DNA of 64,000 nucleotides from Ruegeria arenilitoris (GCF_013030985.1 NZ_WPYP01000001.1:868001-932000), one strand, 5' to 3'; positions 41,412 to 51,010 are shown, counted from the first letter of the stretch. Numbers and translations are program-made. The notes: generated by a model not told the origin, from the letters alone.

Positions 41412-42239
41412 TCACAGGCCTGACATCAGTTCAGCTCGGGCGACGTACTTGTCGTCAAACCGAGCAAACCCATCATCCAACCAAAACCGAAAGCTGGCCA
41501 TTGGCGACATGTGGTCAAAACTGCGCGTGGTCTGCAGATCGGTGCCAGTTGGTGTTTCCTCGAACGTCCGCGCCATTGTTCCGCTTGAACCGCTCGTGCC
41601 CTCTTTGGCGCTCAGAGCCTTAAAGCGCATCCCGAATTGCACCCCAGGTTCAAACTGTTCTATGGTTTGCAACTCTTCAACACGGGTCAGGTCGTCGACC
41701 TGCGACACTTCCACAAAACTCTCGCCCGGCTCCACCCATTCAATCGACACCGTGCTTTCGTCTCCGTAAGTGTCCACTGTATCGGGCGTCACGACGAGGA
41801 ATGGCCAAAGCTCTTCAGGTGAGAGACGAGTCCTGACTTTACTGTAAAATGTTCTGCTGCGGGCCGGAAAGAACCGATCTACCCAACCGCCACCGTAAAC
41901 AGCGAACGTCACCTGACAGATCATAATGACGACGACAAAAATGAAGAACTCGGAAAAGCTGCTGTCCAATTTTTCGACAACAAAAATTATGCAAATCACC
42001 GGCAAGGAAAATGCCACCGACTCCGTTGCTGTACGGACGTTTGGGAACAACAGCGCGATAGTCATCAGCACAGGCGTCAAGAGCACTAGGAATGCCACTG
42101 CGCAAGCCAATTGAAAGGGTATTCCAAACACAAATCGGTCTTGGTTGATACCGGCGACAAGCCCCGCGATGAACATCATTAATGCAATAGCGACCAGTCT
42201 GCGTCTTTCACGGTAAAGGCGACGTTTAAATGAAATCAC
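41412..42239 (-). CDS. Membrane protein with START-like C-terminal domain, function unknown
   Basis: A 275-residue protein. The first half has four predicted membrane helices (LVAIALMMFIAGLVAGI; FGIPFQLACAVAFLVLLTPVLMTIALLF; VAFSLPVICIIFVVEKL; FFIFVVVIMICQVTFAVYGGG). The second half, from about residue 130, is soluble, and the string of short strands (TVSIEWVEPGESFVEVSQVD; MRFKALSAKEGTSGSSGTMA; LQTTRSFDHMSPMASFRFWLDDGF) resembles a polyketide-cyclase/START-like beta sheet. I place the start at GTG 42239, with GGAG six bases upstream. AT-richer than its neighbours. No similarity that I can name. Confidence 0.62.
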   Translation of the reverse strand: MISFKRRLYRERRRLVAIALMMFIAGLVAGINQDRFVFGIPFQLACAVAFLVLLTPVLMTIALLFPNVRTATESVAFSLPVICIIFVVEKLDSSFSEFFIFVVVIMICQVTFAVYGGGWVDRFFPARSRTFYSKVRTRLSPEELWPFLVVTPDTVDTYGDESTVSIEWVEPGESFVEVSQVDDLTRVEELQTIEQFEPGVQFGMRFKALSAKEGTSGSSGTMARTFEETPTGTDLQTTRSFDHMSPMASFRFWLDDGFARFDDKYVARAELMSGL

Positions 42240-42482
42240 AAAACACTCCAATCAACTATAACGTGTTGTGAAAGGCGATTGAGGCATAAGTTTGACAAGC
42301 ACACTGCCGGCTCGTCCCGAGATTCAGACATTCCCAGCAGGTACAGCATTCAGCAATAACCAGCGCGTTTTTCAAACCGCCACCTCCTGCCTGGGTTCAA
42401 GTTCACAACTTTTGTATTGATCGCTTCCTTGGTCTCAGGCATTGAACGCAGCAATGAATTTGATCCAAAGCCAGAGGCACGC

Positions 42483-43364
42483 ATGAGCAATAATAGAAAA
42501 TCAGGTTTGTCCCGAGCAGCCGCCAAGGTGCGCGAGGCCGGTCGTGCTCTTCGTGGGAAAAACGCGCCTCTGAGCAACCTAACCGGGGTCGAAACAGCCA
42601 CTGAAGCGCCGCTTCCCGCCGCGGATCAGGGCATCATCGTCGATATCGGCATGAATGACGGTACGGACTCGTACTACTATCGCAAAAGGGGATTCCAGGT
42701 CATTGCTGTTGAGGCCATCCCCGACCTTTGTGCAGCAGTGTCCAAGAAGTTTGACGAGCTGGGCCTTGATGGCGTCGACATCAAAAACTTCGCGATCACC
42801 GACTCGGATGTGGACGAAGTCACATTCTATGTGAACAAGTTTGATACCGAGTGGAGTTCGGTCGACGAAGAGATCGGAAGCCGGGCAGAAGGTGCCGAAA
42901 AGATCGTTGTACCGGCGATTGATGTCTCGAAGCTGCTTAAGGATGTTTCGAAACAGATCCGCTATGTCAAGATCGACATCGAAGGGCTGGACAATGTGGC
43001 CCTGGCGCAAATCATGTCCTTGCCGGATCGGCCACCATATATTTCGGTCGAGAATGGCAGCTCGGATATGCTGCAGACTTTGTACGAGAACGGGTACGAC
43101 CGGTTCAAATTCTCGAACCAGAAGTACACGCATTATCAGACCATTCCGCCCTACTCGCCGCATGGCAAGGTCTTTGACCATCAGTTCCCTGACGGGGCAT
43201 CCGGCCTGTTCGGAGAGGACCTTGAAGGTGAATGGCTGTCCTATGAGGACGCAATGAAGGTTCAGAAAGGCCTGAATCTGGCTGCGCAGCACGCGCCGAA
43301 CAACCTGTTTGCGGTTGTCATCGGCTGGTTTGACCTGCACGCCAAACATTCTTCCGCCAAATAA
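42483..43364 (+). CDS. FkbM family SAM-dependent methyltransferase
   Basis: A 293-residue methyltransferase. The SAM site is IIVDIGMNDGTDSYYYRKRG (about 52-71; D-x-G-x-N-x-G pattern), followed by FQVIAVEAIPDLCAAV (acidic strand 2), DIKNFAITDSDVDEVTF and the FkbM-typical YVKIDIEGLDNVALAQI (about 163-179). FkbM enzymes often O-methylate sugars or polyketides. The region from about 185 on (VENGSSDMLQTLYENGYDRFKFSN) also fits. The first 45 residues are basic and probably unstructured. AT-rich upstream gap (42240-42482) with no gene. Substrate unknown, possibly a surface polysaccharide. Confidence 0.87.
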   Translation: MSNNRKSGLSRAAAKVREAGRALRGKNAPLSNLTGVETATEAPLPAADQGIIVDIGMNDGTDSYYYRKRGFQVIAVEAIPDLCAAVSKKFDELGLDGVDIKNFAITDSDVDEVTFYVNKFDTEWSSVDEEIGSRAEGAEKIVVPAIDVSKLLKDVSKQIRYVKIDIEGLDNVALAQIMSLPDRPPYISVENGSSDMLQTLYENGYDRFKFSNQKYTHYQTIPPYSPHGKVFDHQFPDGASGLFGEDLEGEWLSYEDAMKVQKGLNLAAQHAPNNLFAVVIGWFDLHAKHSSAK

Positions 43365-43403
43365 CGCTGTCTGCTCCGCCTTTTGGGCGGGTGCAGCAAA
43401 CTT

Positions 43404-43434
43404 GCCGTGCCGTGTTCGCAATACTCGGCACGGC
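43404..43434. terminator. Hairpin between convergent fkbM-like gene and ispG
   Basis: GCCGTGCCG (43404-43412) and CGGCACGGC (43426-43434) form a perfect 9-bp stem. Upstream at 43370-43395 is a second stem (CCGCC/GGCGG, CTGC/GCAG) immediately after the fkbM stop. Neither has a long T-run. Confidence 0.6.
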
Positions 43435-43449
43435 CGAAACCTCAGATGC

Positions 43450-44571
43450 CTATTCGGCCGCTTCCTGTGCCGCGTCCAGCTCGGCCGCTTTTTTCTCGAC
43501 CTCTTCGACGATGTGATCGATCATCTGGTCGTTGGACATCTTGTGGCTGGCTTTGCCCGCCAAGTAGACCATACCCGACCCGGCCCCACCGCCGGTAAAG
43601 CCCACATCAGTCATCAGCGCCTCACCCGGGCCGTTCACCACGCAGCCTATGATGGACAGGCTCATTGGTGTCTTGATGTGCTCCAGCCGTTGCTCCAGCG
43701 CCTCGACCGTCTTGATCACGTCAAATCCCTGCCGCGCGCAGGACGGGCACGAGATGATATTCACACCGCGATGGCGCAGACCCAGGGATTTCAGAATTTC
43801 GTAACCGACCTTGACCTCTTCGACCGGATCGGCAGACAGGCTGACGCGGATCGTGTCGCCGATCCCCATCCACAGCAGGTTGCCCAGACCGATGGCCGAT
43901 TTGATGGTGCCGGACACCAGCCCGCCGGCCTCGGTAATGCCCAGATGGATGGGTGCGTCGGTGGCCTCGGCAATACCCTGATAAGCGGCGGCGGACAGGA
44001 AGACGTCGCTGGCTTTCACGCTGATCTTGAAGTCGTGAAAGTCGTTGTCTTCCAGAATGCGGATATGTTCCAACCCGCTTTCGACCATCGCCTCTGGGCA
44101 CGGCTCGCCATACTTCTCAAGCAGGTGCTTTTCCAGACTGCCCGCATTCACACCAATCCGGATCGAACAATTGTGGTCGCGCGCGGCTTTGATGACCTCT
44201 TTGACGCGCTTTTCATCACCGATATTGCCGGGGTTGATCCGCAAACATGCGGCACCGGCCTCGGCTGCTTCGATCCCGCGTTTGTAGTGGAAATGGATGT
44301 CGGCAACGATCGGCACCGTACTTTCGCGGACGATCTCTTTCAACGCTTTCGAGGATGCTTCATCCGGGACCGAGACACGCACGATATCCGCGCCCGCCTC
44401 TGCGGCCGCCTGTACCTGCGCCACGGTCGCCGCCACGTCGGTTGTCAATGTGTTGGTCATCGTCTGGACCGCGATCGGAGCATCGCCCCCAACGGCAACG
44501 TCACCAACCATGACCTGACGGGATTTGCGGCGATAGATATTGCGCCACGGACGAACGTGATTGAGCGACAT
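43450..44571 (-). CDS. ispG: 4-hydroxy-3-methylbut-2-enyl diphosphate synthase (IspG/GcpE)
   Basis: A 373-residue [4Fe-4S] enzyme of the MEP isoprenoid pathway, converting MEcPP to HMBPP. It has the N-terminal TIM barrel ([37 protein letters not shown]) and the C-terminal cluster domain with Cys in [12 protein letters not shown] (about 268-279) and [11 protein letters not shown] (about 304-314). Length matches the bacterial form. In Rhodobacterales it commonly follows the RodZ-like gene, as here (70-bp gap), so the two are cotranscribed. Confidence 0.96.
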   Translation of the reverse strand: MSLNHVRPWRNIYRRKSRQVMVGDVAVGGDAPIAVQTMTNTLTTDVAATVAQVQAAAEAGADIVRVSVPDEASSKALKEIVRESTVPIVADIHFHYKRGIEAAEAGAACLRINPGNIGDEKRVKEVIKAARDHNCSIRIGVNAGSLEKHLLEKYGEPCPEAMVESGLEHIRILEDNDFHDFKISVKASDVFLSAAAYQGIAEATDAPIHLGITEAGGLVSGTIKSAIGLGNLLWMGIGDTIRVSLSADPVEEVKVGYEILKSLGLRHRGVNIISCPSCARQGFDVIKTVEALEQRLEHIKTPMSLSIIGCVVNGPGEALMTDVGFTGGGAGSGMVYLAGKASHKMSNDQMIDHIVEEVEKKAAELDAAQEAAE

Positions 44572-44641
44572 GGGGACGGGTCCAAGACAGCCTGAGTTGC
44601 GCTTTAAATAGTCCGCCTAAAGGGGCATCGCAATGGCTAGA

Positions 44642-45850
44642 TCACTCGGCAGGAGTTTCGTCTGTCTGCGCCTGAAGTTCGGCCACCAATTGCTTGAGCG
44701 CGCTGTTCTGGTCTGCTTCGAGATCGGCAACCGCATAGGTCTCGGCAACCGCATCCTTGGACAGGACCACACCTTTGGCGACGGTTCCCGGTGCACCAGC
44801 GGGTCCGTAATGTTCACCATTCATCGAGAAGAACACAGACCCCGAAGCCCCCGCACGCAACAGCGGCGGTTCTTCGGTCAAAGGCACTTCGAAGACATTG
44901 CCCTGCTCGACCGTGCCCAGAGTACCCTCGAAAATCACGCTGCCATCTGCGGCGGTGACCCGCATCCAGGCCGGGTTGACCGCAACGATCTTGAGCGTTG
45001 TGTCAATCTTTTCGACCACCTGCGGCAAGGCCGGGCGTTCAACGGTGTGAACCTCGGCCACTTCGACCTTGGGCAATTCCTGCGGCTGGAAGGTTCCAAT
45101 CGTGCGCGGATCAAGCGTGGAAATCGGTGCGTCGCGGGCAACCAGAACCGGAACGTCCAGGGCTTGCGGACGATACAGACGGTCCAACGCCTCGGCGCTG
45201 GAGGTATCGGCGACGGCAACCTCGGTCGGGACGGCACCCGCCGCATCCAGCGGATCGAGATCAGACAGAACCACCGGGGCTTGCTCAACCGGACTGACCT
45301 GCACTTGCTGAATCTTGTTCAGGACCGACCAGCCGCCATAACCAATACCGCAAATCACGGCGATCAGAACCAGAGACGAGCCAATCGCCCGCGGCTCTAT
45401 CTGGCTGACGAGGGATTCCTTGCCCGGAACAAAGGGAGTGTTGGGCGAGGTGAAGGGATCGCGCCCCATCGGCCCCCGCGCGGCTACGCCGCCCGAAGGC
45501 TTGCGGACAACCGATGCCTCGGCCGACATGCCATGCGCCACCTCGAATCCGCTTTCCTTGCAGAAGGCGGCAAAGGTTTCATCCGGGTTCATGCCCAGAT
45601 AACGGGCATAAGAACGCACATACCCGGCGATAAAGCCGGGTGTGTCAAACGCATCTGGATCAGCGTCTTCTATGGCAGCAATGTAGTTGGCCTTGATCCG
45701 CAATTCCCGCTGCACATCCAGAAGAGACTTGCCCATGGTTGCGCGTTCGCCGCGCATCCTGTCGCCAAGCCGTACCTCATAGTCATCAAAGCCCTTCGGC
45801 CTGACGTCGGTATCACCTTCGGAATCGCGCTGAGATCTGCGCCCAATCAT
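44642..45850 (-). CDS. RodZ-like helix-turn-helix membrane protein with DUF4115 domain
   Basis: A 402-residue protein with cytoplasmic N-terminal HTH_25 (FDDYEVRLGDRMRGERATMG; DVQRELRIKANYIAAIEDAD; FIAGYVRSYARYLGM, about residues 20-90), one membrane helix (GSSLVLIAVICGIGYGGWSVL, about 155-175) and a periplasmic DUF4115 domain (WMRVTAADGSVIFEGTLGTVEQGN near residue 300). RodZ proteins link MreB to the wall elongation machinery. The start is ATG 45850 (MIGRRSQRD); a GTG 13 codons upstream is possible. Located upstream of ispG. Confidence 0.88.
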   Translation of the reverse strand: MIGRRSQRDSEGDTDVRPKGFDDYEVRLGDRMRGERATMGKSLLDVQRELRIKANYIAAIEDADPDAFDTPGFIAGYVRSYARYLGMNPDETFAAFCKESGFEVAHGMSAEASVVRKPSGGVAARGPMGRDPFTSPNTPFVPGKESLVSQIEPRAIGSSLVLIAVICGIGYGGWSVLNKIQQVQVSPVEQAPVVLSDLDPLDAAGAVPTEVAVADTSSAEALDRLYRPQALDVPVLVARDAPISTLDPRTIGTFQPQELPKVEVAEVHTVERPALPQVVEKIDTTLKIVAVNPAWMRVTAADGSVIFEGTLGTVEQGNVFEVPLTEEPPLLRAGASGSVFFSMNGEHYGPAGAPGTVAKGVVLSKDAVAETYAVADLEADQNSALKQLVAELQAQTDETPAE

Positions 45851-45978
45851 CCCTGCTGCCCCATTCTGCCTGCGCGTGTTTCGCGCCACCGGCGAATCGT
45901 CCCATTAACGATTCGTCCGTTGATTTTGTTAGCCTAAGCTTAACACGCGGCAAACACGTTGCACACTTTGGTGTAAGG

Positions 45979-47202
45979 TTATCCGGCAAGTTCGGCGCGA
46001 TTTAGCGCACAATGTGACCAAAGTTCGTCCATCGCTTGCACCAGACGGTTCATTTCGTCCGGCCCATGCACAGGCGAAGGGGTAAAGCGCAGGCGCTCGG
46101 TCCCGCGGGGCACAGTCGGGAAATTGATCGGCTGCACGTAAATGCCGAAATCATCCAGCAGACGGTCGCTCAGGATTTTGGTGTGCACCGGGTTCCCCAC
46201 GATCACGGGAACGATGTGGCTGCCGTGGTCGATCAGCGGCAGGCCCAAGCCTTTGAGCCGCAGTTTGAGGATTTTCGCCTGTGTCTGATGCTGCTCGCGC
46301 AGTTCAGGCGCAGTCTTGAGATGCGCAACAGACGCTGCTGCCCCCGCCGCGACCGCCGGCGGCAGCGAGGTGGTAAAGATGAAGCCCGGCGCGTAAGAGC
46401 GCACGGCGTCGCACATTTTCTCACTGGCCGCGATATAGCCGCCCATGACACCATAGGCCTTGGCCAGCGTGCCGTTGATGATGTCGATGCGATGCGCCAG
46501 ATTATCACGCTCGGTCACGCCGCCACCGCGTGGGCCGTACATTCCAACCGCGTGAACTTCGTCGATATAGGTCAGGGCACCGAATTCGTCGGCCAGATCG
46601 CAGATCGCCTCGATCGGGCCAAAATCGCCATCCATCGAGTAAACCGATTCAAACGCGATCAGCTTGGGTGCTTTGGGATCGTCCGCCTCCAGCAGCTCGC
46701 GCAGATGTTCAACGTCATTGTGACGGAAGATGCGCTTGGCGCCACCGTTGCGGCGCACGCCTTCGATCATCGAGGCATGGTTCAGCGCGTCGGAATAAAT
46801 GATCAGACCGGGAAACAGTTTCGGCAACGTGCTCAGCGTCGCGTCATTGGCAATATACGCGCTGGTAAACAGCAGCGCCGCCTCTTTGCCGTGCAAATCC
46901 GCCAGCTCGGCCTCAAGCTGTTTGTGATAGACTGTGGTGCCCGAGATATTGCGTGTACCGCCCGACCCCGCACCAGCCGCGTCAACCGCATCGTGCATCG
47001 CGTTCAGGACAACCGGGTTTTGCCCCATGCCCAGATAGTCGTTGCCACACCACACGGTGATGTTTTGCTGCGACCCGTCCGGGCGCGTCCGCACCGCATG
47101 TGGGAAATGGCCATTCCGGCGTTCGATATCGATAAAGGTCCGGTAACGTCCTTCATCATGCAGCTTGGCAATCGCTGTATCGAGCTGAGCAGTATAGTCC
47201 AC
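45979..47202 (-). CDS. hemA: 5-aminolevulinate synthase (C4 pathway)
   Basis: A 407-residue PLP enzyme that condenses glycine with succinyl-CoA, the first step of tetrapyrrole synthesis in alphaproteobacteria. It has [34 protein letters not shown] (Gly-rich), [14 protein letters not shown], the PLP-binding Asp in [12 protein letters not shown] and Lys in [15 protein letters not shown] (about residue 244). The start is GTG 47202, preceded by AAGGAG; this gives exactly the 407-residue length of R. sphaeroides HemA. An FnrL-type site lies 138 bp upstream, consistent with the known oxygen control of hemA in Rhodobacter. Confidence 0.97.
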   Translation of the reverse strand: MDYTAQLDTAIAKLHDEGRYRTFIDIERRNGHFPHAVRTRPDGSQQNITVWCGNDYLGMGQNPVVLNAMHDAVDAAGAGSGGTRNISGTTVYHKQLEAELADLHGKEAALLFTSAYIANDATLSTLPKLFPGLIIYSDALNHASMIEGVRRNGGAKRIFRHNDVEHLRELLEADDPKAPKLIAFESVYSMDGDFGPIEAICDLADEFGALTYIDEVHAVGMYGPRGGGVTERDNLAHRIDIINGTLAKAYGVMGGYIAASEKMCDAVRSYAPGFIFTTSLPPAVAAGAAASVAHLKTAPELREQHQTQAKILKLRLKGLGLPLIDHGSHIVPVIVGNPVHTKILSDRLLDDFGIYVQPINFPTVPRGTERLRFTPSPVHGPDEMNRLVQAMDELWSHCALNRAELAG

Positions 47203-47524
47203 CGGTGTCTCCTTACCTGCCCGACCAATGCCGCCATCGGCCGGACATCCTGTTCTGACGCCTGCGTCGGACGAATCCGAGTGAGCGCCGATGCGTTCCC
47301 TTGTGCCCACGACGTATAAACAACATTGGGATCACATATTTGATTTGCATCAAATATCCCGTCGCACTGGTTCCGACAAGTAAAGTTACGGCTATCGGAC
47401 GCGAGGAAACGACGCAGGCCCGTGCCAGCGTTTCCGATATTATACCACATTCCCTTCAAAGCGCACTGGACGGCGCCGGTGGCGCTGATAGGGTTTCGGC
47501 AAATCTCAAAAGCAGGAGTACCCC
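47203..47524. other. Divergent promoter region of hemA and the M20 dipeptidase
   Basis: 322 bp with no coding frame of merit. It contains the FnrL-like site described next and must hold promoters in both directions. A region rich in A/T surrounds the site at 47330-47360. No further element is certain. Confidence 0.6.
47340..47353. promoter_or_regulatory. FnrL-type binding site upstream of hemA
   Basis: TTGATTTGCATCAA matches the FNR/FnrL consensus TTGAT-N4-ATCAA perfectly. It lies 138 bp upstream of the hemA start and 172 bp upstream of the dipeptidase start. FnrL control of hemA under low oxygen is established in Rhodobacter; here it is predicted from the site. Confidence 0.82.
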
Positions 47525-48910
47525 ATGTCGCTGGACGCTGTTCTGAACCGCATTGACGCCGATCTGCAAACCTCGATCGACCGCCTGATGGAACTGCTGC
47601 GCATTCCGTCGATTTCCACCGACCCAGCCTATAACGCGCAAGTGGATCAGGCCGCAGATTGGCTGGTTGCCGACCTGCAAAGCATTGGCATTGCAGCCGA
47701 AAAACGAGAAACACCCGGCCACCCGATGGTGGTTGGCCATGTCGGAGAGGACAGCGACGCGCCGCATGTCCTATTCTACGGGCATTATGACGTGCAGCCG
47801 GTCGACCCGCTGGAACTATGGAATCGCGCCCCCTTCGATCCGGCGATCGAAGACACCGAAAACGGCCCGGTCATTCGCGGCCGCGGTTCATCGGACGACA
47901 AAGGCCAGTTGATGACCTTTGTCGAAGCCTGCCGGGCGTGGAAAGCGGTGCACGGTACCCTGCCCTGCCGCATCACCTTTTTCTTTGAAGGCGAAGAGGA
48001 ATCGGGGTCCCCGTCGCTTGTGCCGTTCCTGCGCGAGAATGCCTCCGAACTGAAAGCCGATCTCGCTTTGGTCTGTGATACTTCGATGGTGTCGCGGGGC
48101 GTGCCGTCGATTGCCTCGCAACTGCGTGGGATGCTCAAGGACGAATTCACCATCACCGGCCCGCGTATCGACCTGCACTCGGGCCATTACGGCGGCCCCG
48201 GCCTGAACCCGCTGCGGGAACTGTCGAAGATCGTCGCCTCGTTCTATGACAACGAAACCGGGCGCGTCGCGGTGGAAGGCTTTTATGAAGGTGTCCACGA
48301 AGTGCCCGCCGACCAGCTACGTCAATGGGAAGGCTGCGGGTTCGACGAGGCTGAATACCTGAACTCGGTCGGGTATTCCCAACCACATGGCGAAAGAGGT
48401 TACTCGACGTTAGAACAGCAATGGGCCCGCCCGACGCTTGAGGTCAACGGCCTGTGGGGCGGCTATAACGGCGCAGGTTCAAAGACCGTGATCCCGTCGC
48501 AGGCGCATTGCAAGATCACCTGCCGTCTGGTCGGCGACATGGACCCGGATGCCCTGCGCGACAAGGTCCGCAAACATGTTGAGGACCGCCTGTCGCCCGA
48601 CGCAAAAGTCGAATGGGACAATGATCTGGAAGGGTCCCCTGCCTCGGTCATGAATCTCGACCGCCCCGAGTTCGAAGCCGCCCGCGGAGCGCTGTCGGAC
48701 GAATGGGGGCGTGAGGCCGTGTTCACCGGTATGGGCGGATCAATCCCGGTTGTGGGGTATTTCAACACTGAACTCGGACTGGATTCGATGCTGGTCGGCT
48801 TTGCCAATGACGACGACGCTATCCACTCACCAAACGAAAAATACGACGTGAAAAGCTTTCACAAAGGCATCCGGTCCTGGGCCCGTATTCTGGATGCGCT
48901 GACCCGCTAA
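47525..48910 (+). CDS. M20 family dipeptidase/carnosinase-like metallopeptidase
   Basis: A 461-residue di-zinc peptidase. Metal ligands and catalytic residues: HYD in LFYGHYDVQPV (about 80-83), Asp in RGSSDDKGQ (about 123), EGEEESGS (about 158-165, general base and bridging ligands), the Asp in ALVCDTSMV and His in DAIHSPNEKY (about 434). The dimerisation domain is between about 195 and 345 (ITGPRIDLHSGHYGG). The family hydrolyses dipeptides and some N-acyl amino acids. No signal peptide, so it is cytoplasmic. A clear terminator follows. Exact substrate unknown. Confidence 0.92.
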   Translation: MSLDAVLNRIDADLQTSIDRLMELLRIPSISTDPAYNAQVDQAADWLVADLQSIGIAAEKRETPGHPMVVGHVGEDSDAPHVLFYGHYDVQPVDPLELWNRAPFDPAIEDTENGPVIRGRGSSDDKGQLMTFVEACRAWKAVHGTLPCRITFFFEGEEESGSPSLVPFLRENASELKADLALVCDTSMVSRGVPSIASQLRGMLKDEFTITGPRIDLHSGHYGGPGLNPLRELSKIVASFYDNETGRVAVEGFYEGVHEVPADQLRQWEGCGFDEAEYLNSVGYSQPHGERGYSTLEQQWARPTLEVNGLWGGYNGAGSKTVIPSQAHCKITCRLVGDMDPDALRDKVRKHVEDRLSPDAKVEWDNDLEGSPASVMNLDRPEFEAARGALSDEWGREAVFTGMGGSIPVVGYFNTELGLDSMLVGFANDDDAIHSPNEKYDVKSFHKGIRSWARILDALTR

Positions 48911-48918
48911 AGAAAAAA

Positions 48919-48944
48919 GGCACCGCCGAATTGGCGGTGCCTTT
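48919..48944 (+). terminator. Bidirectional terminator between dipeptidase and lpdA
   Basis: GGCACCGCC (48919-48927), loop GAATT, GGCGGTGCC (48933-48941), then TTT; on the other strand the stem is followed by TTTTTT (complement of 48913-48918). Perfect 9-bp stem, serving both convergent genes. Confidence 0.9.
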
Positions 48945-48965
48945 GACACGGGTAGTTGCCCCGGA

Positions 48966-50360
48966 TCACATATGGATAACCTTCCCATATGCGTCCAAAA
49001 CGCTTTCGTGCATCATTTCCGACAGCGTCGGATGCGGGAAGACGGTGTTCATCAGGTCCTCTTCCGTGGTCTCCAACTGGCGACCAACCACATAGCCCTG
49101 AATCAGTTCGGTCACCTCGGCGCCAATCATGTGCGCGCCCAACAATTCACCTGTTTTGGCATCGAAAACCGTCTTGATCAGACCTTCAGGCTCACCCAGT
49201 GCGATGGCTTTGCCGTTGCCGATGAAGGGGAAGCGGCCCACTTTGATCTCATAACCCAATTCCTTGGCTTTCGCCTCAGAGTACCCGACCGAGGCCACCT
49301 GCGGCTGACAATAGGTACAGCCTGCGATGCTTTCGGGTTTCACCGGGTGCGCATGTTTGCCTGCAATCAGCTCGGCAACCATAACGCCCTCATGGCTGGC
49401 CTTGTGCGCCAGCCAAGGCGCGCCTGCAATGTCACCAATGGCATAAAGGCCATCAACACCGGTGCGACAGAACTCATCGGTGACCACATGGGTACGGTCG
49501 ATCTTCACGCCCAGAGCTTCAAGCCCCAGGTTTTCAACATTGCCCACGATCCCAACGGCTGAGATGACGGTGTCAAAGTCGTGTTTCTCGACCTTGCCCT
49601 TCACCTCGATATGCGCGGTGACCTTGCCCTTGGCCCGGTCCAGCTGCTTGACCATCGCTTTTTCCATGATGGTCATGCCCTGCTTGGTGAAGGCTTTTTT
49701 GGCCAATGCACTGATTTCGGCATCTTCGACCGGCAGAACGCGGTCCATGACCTCGACCACGGTCGTATCTGCGCCCAGCGTGTTGTAGAAGCTGGCGAAT
49801 TCGATGCCAATCGCGCCCGAGCCGATGACCAGCAGTTTCTTAGGCATCCGCGGCGGTTGCAGTGCGTGCTTGTAGGTCCAGACCAGATCACCGTCCGCCT
49901 CAAGACCCGGCAGTTCGCGCGCCCGCGCGCCGGTGGCCAGAACGATATTCTTGGCGGTCAGCTCTTCGGTGCCCTTTTCGGTTTTGACCGACACCTTGCC
50001 CTTGGCGGGGATCGTGGCCTCACCCATTACCACCGTCACTTTGTTTTTCTTCAGCAGATGGCCGATACCACCCGACAGCTGCGCCGCCACACCGCGCGAG
50101 CGTTTGACCACAGCGTCCAGATCATAGCCGATCTTGTCCGCTTTCAGACCGAAATCCTTGGCGCGTTCCATCAGGTGGAACACTTCGGAGGACCGCAGCA
50201 ACGCCTTGGTCGGGATACAGCCCCAGTTCAGGCAGATACCGCCCAGATGCTCACGCTCAACCACGGCAGTTTTCAGGCCCAACTGGGCCGCGCGGATAGC
50301 CGCCACATAGCCGCCCGGACCGGCGCCGATTACGATCAGATCAAAAGATTGTGCAGCCAT
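48966..50360 (-). CDS. lpdA: Dihydrolipoyl dehydrogenase (E3)
   Basis: A 464-residue flavoprotein that reoxidises dihydrolipoamide in 2-oxo acid dehydrogenase complexes or glycine cleavage. It has the FAD site VIGAGPGGYVAAIRAAQLG (9-27), the redox disulfide GGICLNWGCIPTKAL (Cys41/Cys46), the NAD site LLVIGSGAIGIEFASF (about 177-192) and the C-terminal HPTLSEMMHE pair (about 443-452). The GICLNWGC sequence and context are those of the E3 associated with pyruvate dehydrogenase in alphaproteobacteria, but no E1 or E2 gene is in the window. A perfect palindrome lies 31 bp upstream. Confidence 0.95.
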   Translation of the reverse strand: MAAQSFDLIVIGAGPGGYVAAIRAAQLGLKTAVVEREHLGGICLNWGCIPTKALLRSSEVFHLMERAKDFGLKADKIGYDLDAVVKRSRGVAAQLSGGIGHLLKKNKVTVVMGEATIPAKGKVSVKTEKGTEELTAKNIVLATGARARELPGLEADGDLVWTYKHALQPPRMPKKLLVIGSGAIGIEFASFYNTLGADTTVVEVMDRVLPVEDAEISALAKKAFTKQGMTIMEKAMVKQLDRAKGKVTAHIEVKGKVEKHDFDTVISAVGIVGNVENLGLEALGVKIDRTHVVTDEFCRTGVDGLYAIGDIAGAPWLAHKASHEGVMVAELIAGKHAHPVKPESIAGCTYCQPQVASVGYSEAKAKELGYEIKVGRFPFIGNGKAIALGEPEGLIKTVFDAKTGELLGAHMIGAEVTELIQGYVVGRQLETTEEDLMNTVFPHPTLSEMMHESVLDAYGKVIHM

Positions 50361-50390
50361 GTTTTCCTCTCGGCACAGGTCGAATGAAAA

Positions 50391-50410
50391 TTAGTTTACC
50401 ATTAAACTAA
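50391..50410. promoter_or_regulatory. Perfect palindrome TTAGTTTA-CCAT-TAAACTAA upstream of lpdA
   Basis: A 20-bp operator-like site with two perfect 8-bp arms, 31 bp before the lpdA start, in the 215-bp gap between lpdA (minus) and the 50576 gene (plus). It is AT-rich in a GC-rich genome. It could be a repressor site over the lpdA promoter; the regulator is unknown. Confidence 0.6.
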
Positions 50411-50575
50411 ATCCCGCAACGCATCAACACACCTCGTCCGCGACAAAAGCGACGCAGGGTCAACAGCACCAGTTTCTGCAGAATTCAGCCTATACCGGGC
50501 CCGTCTCAATGGCTAGAACATAGGGGCCGGGCCCGCCCGCTCATTCCTTAACCCAAGTCATTAGAAAGGGTTACC

Positions 50576-51010
50576 ATGGCCAAAACACTAAAGGACCTAC
50601 TGCTTGCTCTGCTCAACGCCACTCTTATTCTGGTGGCACTCTGTTTGTTTCTGGGGTGGAAGCTGGCATCGACAGTTGAAGGCATCACCACGGTTTTTGA
50701 AGAAAAGCTTCAGATCATTGCGCCTCTCAAGGACGAAATTCGCGGTGTTCGGGGCGAGCTTGCAGCCCTGCGCAGCGATCTGACTAACCTACAGACTGAT
50801 GGCTCTGTGACAGATATCGCCGAGAAAGTACGGATATCCACGGCGTTGGTCACCTTGGATAATCTGGAAGCGAGAATGCAGGATTCGCAGGCCCGCATCG
50901 CGGAAATCACCGAGTCCCCGGATAAGCTGATTAACACTGCAATAGAAAAATCGGCCGACGTGATTGCCGACCGAGTAATTGCTGTTCGGGGATGTGTGCC
51001 GTCGTCCTAG
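50576..51010 (+). CDS. Single-span membrane protein with coiled coil, function unknown
   Basis: A 144-residue protein with an N-terminal membrane helix (LLLALLNATLILVALCLFLGWKLA, about 8-31), no cleavable-site pattern, and then a heptad-rich region (FEEKLQIIAPLKDEIRGVRGELAALRSDLTNL and LVTLDNLEARMQDSQARIAEITES) likely to form coiled coils in the periplasm. AAAGGG precedes the ATG. No family recognised. Its TAG stop and the TAG stop of the convergent DUF924 gene share the four bases CTAG (51007-51010). Confidence 0.72.
   Translation: MAKTLKDLLLALLNATLILVALCLFLGWKLASTVEGITTVFEEKLQIIAPLKDEIRGVRGELAALRSDLTNLQTDGSVTDIAEKVRISTALVTLDNLEARMQDSQARIAEITESPDKLINTAIEKSADVIADRVIAVRGCVPSS

Noticed and set aside
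45929..45943. Possible CtrA site TTAG-N7-TTAA upstream of the RodZ-like gene
   Set aside because: One mismatch to TTAA-N7-TTAA, single copy and no supporting promoter; such matches occur by chance in AT-rich intergenic DNA.
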